Shown piece after piece: positions 37,370 through 45,755 of a DNA stretch of 64,000 nt. How positions within the stretch are numbered: the first letter of the stretch is position 1; each line of letters begins with the position of its first letter. The notes below the pieces were generated by a model. It saw nothing but the letters and a program-made list of their open reading frames with translations. It did not search any database and had not been told where the DNA came from. The position numbers and the translations under genes were made by a program. Source of the DNA: Comamonas sp. JUb58. Its GTDB lineage: Bacteria; Pseudomonadota; Gammaproteobacteria; Burkholderiales; Burkholderiaceae_C. The stretch is taken from positions 62,001 to 126,000 of the forward strand of contig NZ_SOAL01000002.1 of the NCBI RefSeq assembly GCF_004364775.1. The letters are read 5' to 3'.

Positions 37370-38944
37370 TTACTGGCTCAGCGAGGTGTTCCAGAAGAAA
37401 GGCCAGGGCATGGGCTGATAGCCCTGCAGCTTGGACGAGCGCGCCGACAGCGCATTGAACTTGCCCACCTCGACAAAGGGCACCTCGTCATAGACGAGCG
37501 CCTGCACCTTGCCCCAGAGCGGGCCGCGCTTGGCCACATCGGGCTCGCCATTGAAGGCGGCGAGTGCGGCCTTCTTGGTCTCGGTCTCCCACCAGCCGGG
37601 GGCGCCGCTGCCCATCTGGGGTGGCGACAGCATCGGCTCTGGGAACAGGCCCGAGTGGGTCATGTAGACATCCCAGAGCTTGGCATCGTTGCGGCGCTGC
37701 ACCAGGGTGGCCCAGTCCACCACCTGCAGCTCGGTCTTGAAGCCGGCGCGCTTCAGGTGCTCGGCCATCACCAGCGCCATGTTGTAGTGGAACTCATACT
37801 GACGGCTGGCCATGATGCGGATCGGCTCGGACTTGTAGCCGGCCTTGGCCGCCTGGTCCTTGGCCAGCTGCGGGTTCTTCTGGTTGTACTGCTTGGCACC
37901 GGCATCCGAGTAGTACGGCGTGCCCTTGGCAAAGAAGTTGGGCTCGGCGGCAAAGAAGCGCTTGTCGCCAAAACCAGCCTGCAGCATCTCGGCCGGGCCC
38001 ATGGCCGTCTGCACCGCCTGGCGCAGTTCCTTCTTGGCCAGCACACCTTCCTTGGTGTTGAAGACGATATAGGGGAAGCCAAAGTTCTGCGTGACGATCG
38101 GCACCACATTGGGCGCGGCTTTTTCCAGGCGGCCTACCGATTCAACCTGCAGCAGATCGGCGTACTGGAACTGGCCCGAGAGCACGCCCTCGACCCGCGT
38201 CGTCGCATTGGGCACCGGCACAAAGCGCAGCTCATCGAGCTGGGCCTCGCGCTTGCCGGCGTAGCCACTGGCGGGCTCGCTGCGTGCGGCGTACTGGTCA
38301 AAACGCGCCAGCACGGTGAACTGATCGGGCTTGCGCTCCTTGAGCTTGTAAGGGCCGGTGCCGATGAAATCCTTCAGCACCGGTGCCACCACCTCCTTGG
38401 GCATGATGCCGGCCATGCCGCTGGGCATCGCCAGGTGGGCCAACAGCGGCGCATACACCGCCTTGAGCTTGATCTCCACCGTCTGCGGGTTCTTGGCCGT
38501 CATGCTGGCAATCTCCTGGCCCACCGCCTTGCCGCGTGCCGACACGTCCATCCAGCGCTGCAGCGAAGCGACCACGTCATCGGCCACCATGTCCTTGCCG
38601 TTGTGGAACTTGACGCCCTTGCGCAGGGTGATGGTGTAGGTCAGGCCATCGGCCGAAATGACCGGCATGGCCTGGGCCAGCATGGGCTGGATGTTCCACT
38701 GCGCATCAAAGGTGAAGAGCGGCTCGTAGACGTGCTGCATGATGGTGCCCACCAGGTCGGTAGAGCTGACCATCGGGTCCAGACTCTGGGGCTCGCCAAT
38801 CATGGCCAGATTGGCGGCACCGCCCTTGTGGGCCGCCTGGGCCCAGGCGCTGCCCGCTGGCAGGCCTACGCAACCGGCAGCCAACAAGGCTGCGGCAAGC
38901 AGTTGGCGACGGGACGTGCGGACACGCGAGGCAAGGGCGTTCAT
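37370..38944 (-). CDS. ABC transporter substrate-binding protein, peptide/nickel type (SBP_bac_5)
   Basis: A 524-residue periplasmic binding protein that begins the operon. The signal peptide has a twin-arginine-like SRRQLLAAALL and ends near AWAQA. Family segments are AMIGEPQSLDPMVSSTD, TYTITLRKGVKFHNGKD and the late WETETKKAALAAFNGEPD. Such proteins bind di- and oligopeptides, and some bind other amides. Given the D-amino-acid enzymes downstream, the ligand is probably a peptide or N-acyl compound containing D-residues; this is inference. The ATG at 38944 is chosen; an ATG 15 nt upstream is in frame, and neither has a strong ribosome-binding site. Confidence 0.9.
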   Translation of the reverse strand: MNALASRVRTSRRQLLAAALLAAGCVGLPAGSAWAQAAHKGGAANLAMIGEPQSLDPMVSSTDLVGTIMQHVYEPLFTFDAQWNIQPMLAQAMPVISADGLTYTITLRKGVKFHNGKDMVADDVVASLQRWMDVSARGKAVGQEIASMTAKNPQTVEIKLKAVYAPLLAHLAMPSGMAGIMPKEVVAPVLKDFIGTGPYKLKERKPDQFTVLARFDQYAARSEPASGYAGKREAQLDELRFVPVPNATTRVEGVLSGQFQYADLLQVESVGRLEKAAPNVVPIVTQNFGFPYIVFNTKEGVLAKKELRQAVQTAMGPAEMLQAGFGDKRFFAAEPNFFAKGTPYYSDAGAKQYNQKNPQLAKDQAAKAGYKSEPIRIMASRQYEFHYNMALVMAEHLKRAGFKTELQVVDWATLVQRRNDAKLWDVYMTHSGLFPEPMLSPPQMGSGAPGWWETETKKAALAAFNGEPDVAKRGPLWGKVQALVYDEVPFVEVGKFNALSARSSKLQGYQPMPWPFFWNTSLSQ

Positions 38945-38970
38945 GGGGCAGGCTTTCATCGAAGGGGTGA

Positions 38971-38985
38971 GGAAATTTTTTTACA
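38971..38985. promoter_or_regulatory. Possible second RpiR half-conserved operator on the transporter side
   Basis: GGAAA-TTTTT-TTACA has the same 5-5-5 layout as the perfect palindrome upstream of ridA, with one arm exact and the other matching at three of five positions. It lies about 27 bp ahead of the binding-protein ATG and 73 bp (centre to centre) from the perfect site. This reading is tentative. Confidence 0.35.
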
Positions 38986-39020
38986 CCACAACCGCTAAAA
39001 ACTGCCTTCAAATCGATTTA

Positions 39021-39058
39021 TTGACAGATTTATGGGTTGTTGATGTAATATCTTTACA
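39021..39058 (+). promoter_or_regulatory. ridA promoter with overlapping RpiR-type palindrome
   Basis: A -35 TTGACA at 39021-39026 is followed after 17 bp by TGTAAT (or after 19 bp by TAATAT). The palindrome TGTAA-TATCT-TTACA at 39044-39058 covers the -10 region and ends 17 bp before the ridA ATG. Its shape resembles operators of RpiR/HexR-type regulators (TGTAnT...AnTACA), and an RpiR gene lies in the divergent operon, so repression of ridA at this site is a reasonable inference. Confidence 0.65.
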
Positions 39059-39075
39059 CACAGGAGACCCACCCC

Positions 39076-39462
39076 ATGACAGTAATTACCCTAGGCCAAG
39101 CCCCTCTCGCATCCGACCGTCTGGCCCGTCCGCTCTCGCCCGCCGTGCGCGCTGGCGACTTTGTTTTTGTCTCGGGCACCGTGCCCACCGATGACCAGGG
39201 CCAGGTCGTGCCCGGCGGCATTGAGGCGCAGACCCGCGCCGTGTTCAAGCGCCTGGAAGAGGCTTTGGCCTTGGGCGGCTGCACCCTGGCCGATGTTGCC
39301 AAGGTCAATGTTTGGCTGGACGATCCCCGTGATTTCGGCAGCTTCAACCGCGTCTACATGGAGTGCTTTGGCGACCACCGCCCAGCCCGCTCGACCGTGG
39401 AATCGCGCCTGATGATCGACGCCAAGGTCGAGATCGACGTGACGGCCTACAAGCCGCTGTAA
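39076..39462 (+). CDS. ridA: RidA family enamine/imine deaminase
   Basis: A 128-residue protein of the RidA/YjgF family, which hydrolyses reactive enamine and imine intermediates released by PLP-dependent dehydratases to ketoacids and ammonia. The substrate-binding arginine is in RPARSTVES and the C-terminal glutamate region in KVEIDVTAYKPL; FVSGTVPTDDQG near the start is also typical. CAGGAG lies 9-10 nt before the ATG. It is divergent from the peptide-transporter/D-amino-acid operon with a shared 131-bp region, which suggests joint control with the dehydratase-like enzyme. Confidence 0.93.
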   Translation: MTVITLGQAPLASDRLARPLSPAVRAGDFVFVSGTVPTDDQGQVVPGGIEAQTRAVFKRLEEALALGGCTLADVAKVNVWLDDPRDFGSFNRVYMECFGDHRPARSTVESRLMIDAKVEIDVTAYKPL

Positions 39463-39536
39463 AACCATAGGCGCTGGCGGAGCGCGCGCGCAGCAGGCGC
39501 GACAGCTGCCCGCTGCAGGCGCTTCTACAATGGCCC

Positions 39537-39562
39537 GCGCAGACCTTGTCTGCGCTTTTTTT
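39537..39562 (+). terminator. Rho-independent terminator between ridA and dgoK
   Basis: A perfect 8-bp stem GCGCAGAC/GTCTGCGC with a 3-nt loop is followed by seven T residues. It lies 74 nt after the ridA stop but only 18 nt before the chosen dgoK ATG. Confidence 0.88.
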
Positions 39563-39580
39563 GGCCCCTTTTCACCGCCC

Positions 39581-40579
39581 ATGCCCAAGCCCCCATCCTT
39601 TACTGCCCGCGCGCCGGGCGACCCACGCCCCCGCATGATTGCCATCGACTGGGGCACCACCTCGCTGCGGGGCGTGCGCATCGATGCGCAGGGCCAGATC
39701 AGCGAGCGGCGCGCCCTGCCCCAAGGCATCCTGCAAGTGGCACCCGGCGGCTTTGCCAATGCGTTTGCGCAGCACTTTGGCGACTGGCTGGCCGAGGACC
39801 CGCATCTGTGCCTGCTGTCCGGCATGGTGGGCAGCCGCCAGGGCTGGCAGGAAGCGCCTTACTGCCCCTGCCCGGCCGATTTTTCCGCGCTGTGCCAGCA
39901 GCTGCTCTGGCTCGATCTTCCCCAGGGCGTGCCGACGGCCATCGTGCCGGGCATGAGCAGCCTGGCGCAAAGCCAGGTCGATGCCGTGCATGGCGTGCCC
40001 GATGTGATGCGCGGTGAGGAAATCCAGGTCATCGGCGCGCTGGCGTTGATGGGCAGCCGCGACGGCCTGCTGCTGCTGCCGGGCACGCACAGCAAATGGG
40101 TGCAGGCACAGAACAGCAGCATCACCGGCTTCAAGACCTTCATGACCGGCGAGCTGTTTGCGCTGCTGGCCCAGCACTCCATCCTGGGCAAGACCCTGGA
40201 CAGCAGCGCCCCGCTGGACGAGGCCGCCTTCATCCAGGGGCTGGAGCGGGCGCAGAGCGCCGACAGCCTGAGCCACCTGCTGTTTGGCGCGCGTGCGCTG
40301 TCGCTGTTTGACGCACTCGACCCCGCCCAGTCGGCCAGCTACCTCTCCGGCCTGCTGATTGGCCAGGAGCTGCGCACCATGCCGACGGCTGCGGGCAGCC
40401 GCGTCGCCGTCATCGGCTCCAGCACCCTGGTGCAGCGCTACAGCCTGGCACTGCGCCATGTGGGCTGCGAAGCGGTCGCCTTTGGCGATGAAGCCACCTG
40501 GGCCGGCCACCAAGCGATTTACGACCACCTGACCCAGACGACCTCATCCACACCGCAGTCACTGCCACCCCAGCCATGA
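39581..40579 (+). CDS. dgoK: 2-dehydro-3-deoxygalactonokinase
   Basis: A 332-residue sugar kinase that phosphorylates 2-keto-3-deoxygalactonate at position 6 in the De Ley-Doudoroff pathway for galactose. The ATP-binding phosphate-1 motif IAIDWGTTSLRGVRID and LLLLPGTHSKWVQ are characteristic of DgoK. Start choice is unsure: MPKPPS at 39581 or MIAIDWG at 39635; neither has a good ribosome-binding site, and a terminator lies directly upstream. Its stop overlaps the dgoA start (ATGA). No other galactonate gene is in the window. Confidence 0.88.
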   Translation: MPKPPSFTARAPGDPRPRMIAIDWGTTSLRGVRIDAQGQISERRALPQGILQVAPGGFANAFAQHFGDWLAEDPHLCLLSGMVGSRQGWQEAPYCPCPADFSALCQQLLWLDLPQGVPTAIVPGMSSLAQSQVDAVHGVPDVMRGEEIQVIGALALMGSRDGLLLLPGTHSKWVQAQNSSITGFKTFMTGELFALLAQHSILGKTLDSSAPLDEAAFIQGLERAQSADSLSHLLFGARALSLFDALDPAQSASYLSGLLIGQELRTMPTAAGSRVAVIGSSTLVQRYSLALRHVGCEAVAFGDEATWAGHQAIYDHLTQTTSSTPQSLPPQP

Positions 40580-41214
40580 ACCTGATCCAACAATTCCAGG
40601 CCCTGCAGGCCAAGCTGCCGCTGATCGCCATCCTGCGCGGCCTCACCCCCAGCGAGGCCGTGCCCGTGGGTGCCGCCTTGCAATCGGCCGGGTTTGGCCT
40701 GTGGGAAGTGCCGCTGAACTCCCCCGAGCCGCTGGAGAGCATTGCCGCGATGCGCGAGGCCTACCCCCATGTGCTGGTGGGCGCCGGTACGGTGCTGACG
40801 CCCCAGCAGGTGCGCGATGTGCATGCCGCCGGCGGCCAGCTCATCATCTCGCCCAACTGCAACCCGGCCGTGATCGACGAGGCCGTCAAACTTGGCCTGA
40901 TCAGCCTGCCTGGCGTCTTCACCCCGACCGAGGCCTTCATGGCGCTGGAGCATGGCGCGCATGGCCTCAAGATCTTCCCGGCCGAGCTGGCATCGCCCGC
41001 CGTCGTCAAGGCCATGTTGGCCGTGCTGCCCAAGGGCAGCAATATCTACCCCGTGGGCGGCATTGCGCCGGACAATATGGCCCCCTGGCTGCAAGCGGGC
41101 GCGGCCGGTTTTGGCATTGGCTCGGCACTGTTCAAGCCCGGCAAGACGGCCGCACAGGTGCGTGTGGATGCGCTGGCGTTTGCAGAAAACTTTCGCGCTT
41201 CAAAGGCCGGCTGA
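40576..41214 (+). CDS. dgoA: 2-dehydro-3-deoxy-6-phosphogalactonate aldolase
   Basis: A 212-residue class I aldolase of the KDPG/KDPGal family that splits the DgoK product to pyruvate and glyceraldehyde-3-phosphate. Family features: PLIAILRGLTPSEA at the start, VLVGAGTVLTPQQV, SPNCNPAVID and the Schiff-base lysine in HGLKIFPAE. The start codon overlaps the dgoK stop, so the pair is co-translated, and a bidirectional terminator follows. Confidence 0.92.
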   Translation: MNLIQQFQALQAKLPLIAILRGLTPSEAVPVGAALQSAGFGLWEVPLNSPEPLESIAAMREAYPHVLVGAGTVLTPQQVRDVHAAGGQLIISPNCNPAVIDEAVKLGLISLPGVFTPTEAFMALEHGAHGLKIFPAELASPAVVKAMLAVLPKGSNIYPVGGIAPDNMAPWLQAGAAGFGIGSALFKPGKTAAQVRVDALAFAENFRASKAG

Positions 41215-41234
41215 TCCGCTGATATCTAGCCCGT

Positions 41235-41273
41235 AAAAAAGGCCTGCGCCCCGTAACGGGAGCAGGCCTTTTG
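41235..41273. terminator. Bidirectional terminator between dgoA and the M20 peptidase
   Basis: AAAAGGCCTGC and GCAGGCCTTTT form an 11-bp stem flanked by an A run on the left and a T run on the right, between two convergent genes. It should end both transcripts. Confidence 0.88.
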
Positions 41274-41292
41274 CTTGGGCGAAGCCTCGTGC

Positions 41293-43035
41293 TTATTGCA
41301 TCTGCTGCAGGTTGCCGATGCGAACCAGCATCTCGGTAAACATCTGCATATCGGCTTGCAGATCCGGCACTTCCTTGTACTCCAGCGCGTTGTGTGCGGT
41401 GTACTTCTTGCCGGGCATCGCAGGGCCAAAGTTGATGGCATTGGGCATCAGCTTGGCGGTGGTGCTGCCGGCGGTGGGCACGGGCTTGGCATCCAGGCCG
41501 GTGGTGTCGCCAAAGATGTTCAGCAGGGTCGAGAGCCAGGCGCCCTTGGGATCGCGGGCCATCCAGTTGCCTTGGCTGTAGTCGATCTTGACGGGCACCT
41601 TGGTGGCAGTGCTCCAGTTGGCAATGCCCTTTTCCACTTCGGCCTTCAGCTGCTCCGGCGACTTGCCGCGCGGCATGCGGGCATTGGCGGTCACTTCCAA
41701 CTGGCCATTGCCGGGCTTGATCAGGTTGGGCGAGATGGTCAGTGGGCCCATGAAGTCGTCCGCGTAGGCAACGTTCAGGCCCTTGCCAAAGTAGTCCATG
41801 CCAAACACACCATTGATGTAGCGCACCGCTTCGCTGTACTGGTTCTGCTGCACCAGGGGCTGGCCCTGGGCGGGCATCAGCGCCGATTGCAGCAGCAAGG
41901 CCAGGCGCGGCACGGGGTTCACGCCTTCTTCAGGGCGCGAGCCGTGGGCAGAGGTGCCGGTCACCTTGATATCGATCTTGTTGGCACTGCTCACCAGGTC
42001 CACGCTGAACTTGCCAAACTGCTGGTTGCTGGCCACAAAGCCATCCTTGGCGGTCTGCAGCTTTTGAGCTACGGCGGCCAGCGCGGCGGCATTGCCAGCC
42101 TCGATGGTTGCCGTGGCCGTCTGGGCAATCGCATTGGCCGATGCGGCACCCGCCATCGCGGTGATGGCCGGTTGTTGCGGGTCGGTCTTCACATCGGCAA
42201 AGCTGGCCTTGATGGCGCCAGTGCCTTTTTCGGCCACCACCGCCGGGTACTTGCTGTCGAGCACGATGTTGTAGTCGGGCAGCTTGGTCTTGTCGCGGTA
42301 GTACTTCATCGCATCGCCACCGGTCTCTTCGGTGGTTTCGATCATCAGGCGGATGCCGCGCTGCAAAGGCAGCTGCGACTGCTTGACCGCCTTCATCGCG
42401 TACAGCACTGTGGCGATCGAGCCCTTGTCGTCGATGGTGCCGCGTCCGTAGAGCTTGTCGCCCACGCGGGTGACCTTGAAGGGGTCGAGCTGCTGGCCAT
42501 CCACCACCCATTCGGCCGGCACCACCGGCACCACATCCGCATGGGTCAGGATGCCGAACTCTTCCGTGCCCTTGCCCGGCAGAGTCACTTCAAAAATGCG
42601 GTTGTCCACATTGCGGTACTGCAGGCCAAAGTCCTGGGCCATCTTTTCCACCATGCGGCCAAAGTCGATGATGGCCGGGCTCTCATGTGGCGGCACCTTG
42701 GCGTCGCGCACCGTGGGCAGCGCCACCATCTGGTTGATGCTGCTGAGCACCTGGTGCTCTTGCGTCAGGCGGGTGTAGAGGCCCAGCAGGCGGGCCACAT
42801 TGGCCAGGTCATCGCCTTGCAGCAGCGCGCCTTGCGTGTAGCGCTGCACCGCAGGGGCCAGGCGCGCATCCTGCTTGGCGGCGTTCTGCAGAAACTGTGC
42901 AAAGGTCGCCGGCGTCTTCACTGCTTCGGCGGCGATCGCATCCAGCGCCGGCTTTTGCAGCAGCTGGGCCTGGGCGCCGGCCGCTGCCAAGGCAATGCCC
43001 AAGGCGATGGCGGTGTGGCGGAATACGGTCTTCAT
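41293..43035 (-). CDS. Exported M20 family dipeptidase
   Basis: A 580-residue zinc peptidase with a signal peptide (cleavage near AGAQAQ, residue 22-24). The di-zinc site is laid out as in PepV-type M20 peptidases: GILTHADVVPV (His, Asp), GRGTIDDKG (bridging Asp), IETTEETGG (catalytic Glu pair) and a late HNALEYKE (His). The lid domain includes SAHGSRPEEG. It probably cleaves dipeptides in the periplasm, which could feed the peptide importer 4 kb away, though nothing shows that they are co-regulated. It is longer than most M20 enzymes because of a roughly 100-residue helical N-terminal region. Confidence 0.9.
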   Translation of the reverse strand: MKTVFRHTAIALGIALAAAGAQAQLLQKPALDAIAAEAVKTPATFAQFLQNAAKQDARLAPAVQRYTQGALLQGDDLANVARLLGLYTRLTQEHQVLSSINQMVALPTVRDAKVPPHESPAIIDFGRMVEKMAQDFGLQYRNVDNRIFEVTLPGKGTEEFGILTHADVVPVVPAEWVVDGQQLDPFKVTRVGDKLYGRGTIDDKGSIATVLYAMKAVKQSQLPLQRGIRLMIETTEETGGDAMKYYRDKTKLPDYNIVLDSKYPAVVAEKGTGAIKASFADVKTDPQQPAITAMAGAASANAIAQTATATIEAGNAAALAAVAQKLQTAKDGFVASNQQFGKFSVDLVSSANKIDIKVTGTSAHGSRPEEGVNPVPRLALLLQSALMPAQGQPLVQQNQYSEAVRYINGVFGMDYFGKGLNVAYADDFMGPLTISPNLIKPGNGQLEVTANARMPRGKSPEQLKAEVEKGIANWSTATKVPVKIDYSQGNWMARDPKGAWLSTLLNIFGDTTGLDAKPVPTAGSTTAKLMPNAINFGPAMPGKKYTAHNALEYKEVPDLQADMQMFTEMLVRIGNLQQMQ

Positions 43036-43207
43036 AGCAAACCTCGTCTCTTATTTTGGAAAACCGAAAGAATAGCCGTTTTCCGCCCCGCCCCACGCCA
43101 GAAAACGCCGCCAGCACCACGCAGAACATGCCGAACATGCCCGCTTGGTATCGGATGCAGACAGCCATACTGGCGCACCCACCTTCAGGAGCTGTGCGGC
43201 GCCTGGA

Positions 43208-44068
43208 TCAGGCGTATTTCTTGGCCCCCGCCACGCAGACCACGGCCACCAGGGTCACGACCAGCATCGACCAGCTGACTTGCTCATGCAGCAGCACGGC
43301 GGCCAGCGCCAAACCCATAAAGGGCTGCAGCAGCTGCAGCTGGCCGACCGCCGCAATGCCGCCTTGCGCCAGGCCCCGGTACCAGAACACAAAGCCGATC
43401 AGCTGGCTGAAGACAGCCACATAGACAAAGCTGAGCCAGGTGGCGCTGCGCACATGCGCCAAGCTGGCAGGGGCCAGCCACAGCGCCAAGGGCAGCATCA
43501 GCGGCAGCGACAAAATCAAGGCCCAGCTGATGACCTGCCAGCCGCCCAGCGTGCGCGACAGGCGGGCGCCCTCGGCATAGCCCATGCCGCAGACCAGCAC
43601 GGCGGCCAGCATCAGCAGATCGCCGCTCAGCGTGCCTTGTCCGCCGCCCAGAGCGGCATAGCCCGCCACCACGGCAGCTCCCGCCAGCGAGAAGACCCAG
43701 AACAGCCTACCGGGCCGCTCACCGCCGCGCAGTACCGCAAAAATGGCGGTGGACAGCGGCAGCAAGCCGATAAAGACGATGGAATAGGCGGAAGTCATGC
43801 GCTGCAGCGCCAAGGCGGTCAGCAGCGGAAAACCCACCACCACGCCCAGGGCCGCAATCGCGAGCGATGGCACATCGGCTGCCGCAGGCCTGCGCGCACG
43901 CTGGGCCAGCAAGAAGGCACCACCCAACAGCGCCGCCACCACGGCGCGGGCACAGGTCAAAAAACTGGGGTTCAAATCCGCCACCGCCACCCGCGTGGCC
44001 GGCAGCGACCCGGCAAAAATCGCCACCCCGACCAGGCCATTGACCCAGCCGCCCGTACTTTTCTCCAT
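43208..44068 (-). CDS. EamA/DMT family transporter
   Basis: A 286-residue membrane protein with ten hydrophobic segments in two EamA halves; GGIAAVGQLQLLQPFMGLAL near the C-terminus is a typical second-half signature. Such proteins often export amino acids or metabolites. I start at MEKSTGGWVNGLVG (44068), with AAGGAG about 8 nt upstream. The neighbouring upstream gene on the same strand encodes a MocR regulator, a frequent partner of EamA transporters, so regulation by it is likely. Confidence 0.9.
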   Translation of the reverse strand: MEKSTGGWVNGLVGVAIFAGSLPATRVAVADLNPSFLTCARAVVAALLGGAFLLAQRARRPAAADVPSLAIAALGVVVGFPLLTALALQRMTSAYSIVFIGLLPLSTAIFAVLRGGERPGRLFWVFSLAGAAVVAGYAALGGGQGTLSGDLLMLAAVLVCGMGYAEGARLSRTLGGWQVISWALILSLPLMLPLALWLAPASLAHVRSATWLSFVYVAVFSQLIGFVFWYRGLAQGGIAAVGQLQLLQPFMGLALAAVLLHEQVSWSMLVVTLVAVVCVAGAKKYA

Positions 44069-44135
44069 GCAAGACTCCTTGATCGAGCCAGGAGTACACC
44101 ATGGGGCCTGCATTGCGCACCAGACACAGTGCAGT

Positions 44136-44153
44136 ACAGTTCAAAGAAACTGT
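44136..44153. promoter_or_regulatory. Inverted repeat upstream of the EamA transporter gene
   Basis: ACAGTT-CAAAGA-AACTGT lies about 70 bp ahead of the transporter start. Further ACAGT/ACTGT elements flank it (near 44125-44140 and ACAGTGGA at 44165-44172), and ACAGTGGA recurs on the opposite strand just ahead of the MocR gene (tccactgt near 45610). These may be MocR binding boxes. Confidence 0.4.
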
Positions 44154-44204
44154 TATCAATGAAAAGCAATACAGTGGATGGAGGACTGCGCAAAAAGGCA
44201 GCAG

Positions 44205-45602
44205 TCAGCGGCCCGCCGTGGCTTGGTTCAAGGCCCGGGCCAGCACCGCAAACACCCGCTCATCTGCGCACTGCGACACATTGAATCGCACATAATCCCC
44301 CGCCGACTGCGACTGGCTGAAGGAATTGCCAGGCGCCAGCACCACCCCTTCCTGCAGGCAAGCCTTTGCCACCGCTGCCGCATCGGCGCCTTGCGGCAGG
44401 CGGCACCACAGAAACATGCCGGCCTGCGGCACCAAGGCGGGCTCTACCCGCAGCTTGCGCAGCCGCTGCGCCACCTTCTCCATGTTCTCGGCCAGGCGCT
44501 GGCGCACCAGGTCCATGTGCTTGCGGTAGCCGCTGTCGGTCAGGGTTTTCAGGATGATGTCCTGCGCCAGCCGCCCGGCACCAAAGGTGGTGGCCAGCTT
44601 CAGATCGACCAGGCCCTCAATCCATTCGGGCCGCGCCGCCAGGTAGCCACAGCGCACCGAGGCCGAGATGGTCTTGGAGAAGCTGCCGATCTGGATCACC
44701 CGCGCCAGCCCATCAAACGCGGCCAGCCGGGGCGCATGCTGGTTCTCGAAGTCGGCAAAGATATCGTCTTCCACAATCACCAGGTCCGAGCTTTCCACCA
44801 GCTTGAGCAGCCGGTGCGCAACCAGCGGCGACAGCGCGGCACCCGTGGGGTTGTGGATGCCGGCATTGGTGATGTAGAGCCGGGGCTGGTGCTCTTGCAG
44901 GGCCTTGTCGAACAGCTGCACATCAGGGCCCTGCGGGGTGTAGGGCACGCCCACCGCCTGTACCTGGTGCGCCTTGAGCAGCGCATGGAAGTTGAAATAG
45001 CAGGGGTCATCGACCAGCACCTTGTCGCCAGGCTTGAGCAGGAAGCGGCACACCAGGTCGATGGCCTGCGTGCCCGACTCGGTCAGCATCACCTGCTCGG
45101 GCGACACCTCAATGCCCGTGGCCGCCATGCGCCTGGCCAGCAGCTGGCGCAGCCCCGGGCTGCCCAGCGGCGTGGCATATTCGGTCAGCTCCGCCAGCGG
45201 CCCCCTCGCCTGCGCACGCAGCGCGCGCCGAATGCCCTCTTCAAACATCCAGTCCGGCGGCAGCCAGCCGCAGCCCGGCCGCAAGGTGGTCTGCGCACTC
45301 TCCAACGATTGGCGCGACACCCAGAGCGGATCAACCACCCGGTCCAGCTTGGGCCCCAGCTCCAGCAGCGCCAGCGGCGCCACCGGCCCGTTGACATAAA
45401 AACCCGCCCCCGGCCGCGCAACGACCAGGCCCTCGGCCGCCAGCCGCTCATAGGCCTCCACCACCGTCGATACCGACATGCCCAGCAGCCCCGCCTGCTG
45501 CCGCACCGATGGCAGCCGCGTGCCCGGCAAGTAGCTGCGCGAGGCCATACCGGCACGCACATGTGCCATCACCTGCTGGATAAGGGTCCCGTTGCGCGCC
45601 AT
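44205..45602 (-). CDS. MocR family regulator (GntR winged helix fused to aminotransferase fold)
   Basis: A 465-residue protein. Residues 1-75 form a GntR-type winged helix (LPGTRLPSVRQQAGLLGMS, STVVEAYERLAAEGLV). The rest is a fold-type I aminotransferase domain with the PLP lysine in IGSFSKTISASVRCGYL, the aspartate in IVEDDIFADFE and the asparagine in NAGIHNPTGAAL. MocR proteins use PLP to sense an amino acid or vitamin B6. The ATG at 45602 gives MARNGTLIQQVM; longer frames cross the divergent promoter. It probably controls the adjacent EamA transporter and itself. Confidence 0.92.
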   Translation of the reverse strand: MARNGTLIQQVMAHVRAGMASRSYLPGTRLPSVRQQAGLLGMSVSTVVEAYERLAAEGLVVARPGAGFYVNGPVAPLALLELGPKLDRVVDPLWVSRQSLESAQTTLRPGCGWLPPDWMFEEGIRRALRAQARGPLAELTEYATPLGSPGLRQLLARRMAATGIEVSPEQVMLTESGTQAIDLVCRFLLKPGDKVLVDDPCYFNFHALLKAHQVQAVGVPYTPQGPDVQLFDKALQEHQPRLYITNAGIHNPTGAALSPLVAHRLLKLVESSDLVIVEDDIFADFENQHAPRLAAFDGLARVIQIGSFSKTISASVRCGYLAARPEWIEGLVDLKLATTFGAGRLAQDIILKTLTDSGYRKHMDLVRQRLAENMEKVAQRLRKLRVEPALVPQAGMFLWCRLPQGADAAAVAKACLQEGVVLAPGNSFSQSQSAGDYVRFNVSQCADERVFAVLARALNQATAGR

Positions 45603-45755
45603 CGTCCGCTCCACTGTTCTGCTAAAAACGCCATAACGGTGGAGCTTAATTGTTATTGGATGCCGATGCCAGCCATGGGCCGAGCAATGCCCATGCGCGG
45701 CTGCGCCGTGCACGCCTCAGGGCCCCAGCACAGCAGGCCTGTGCATAATTCCACG

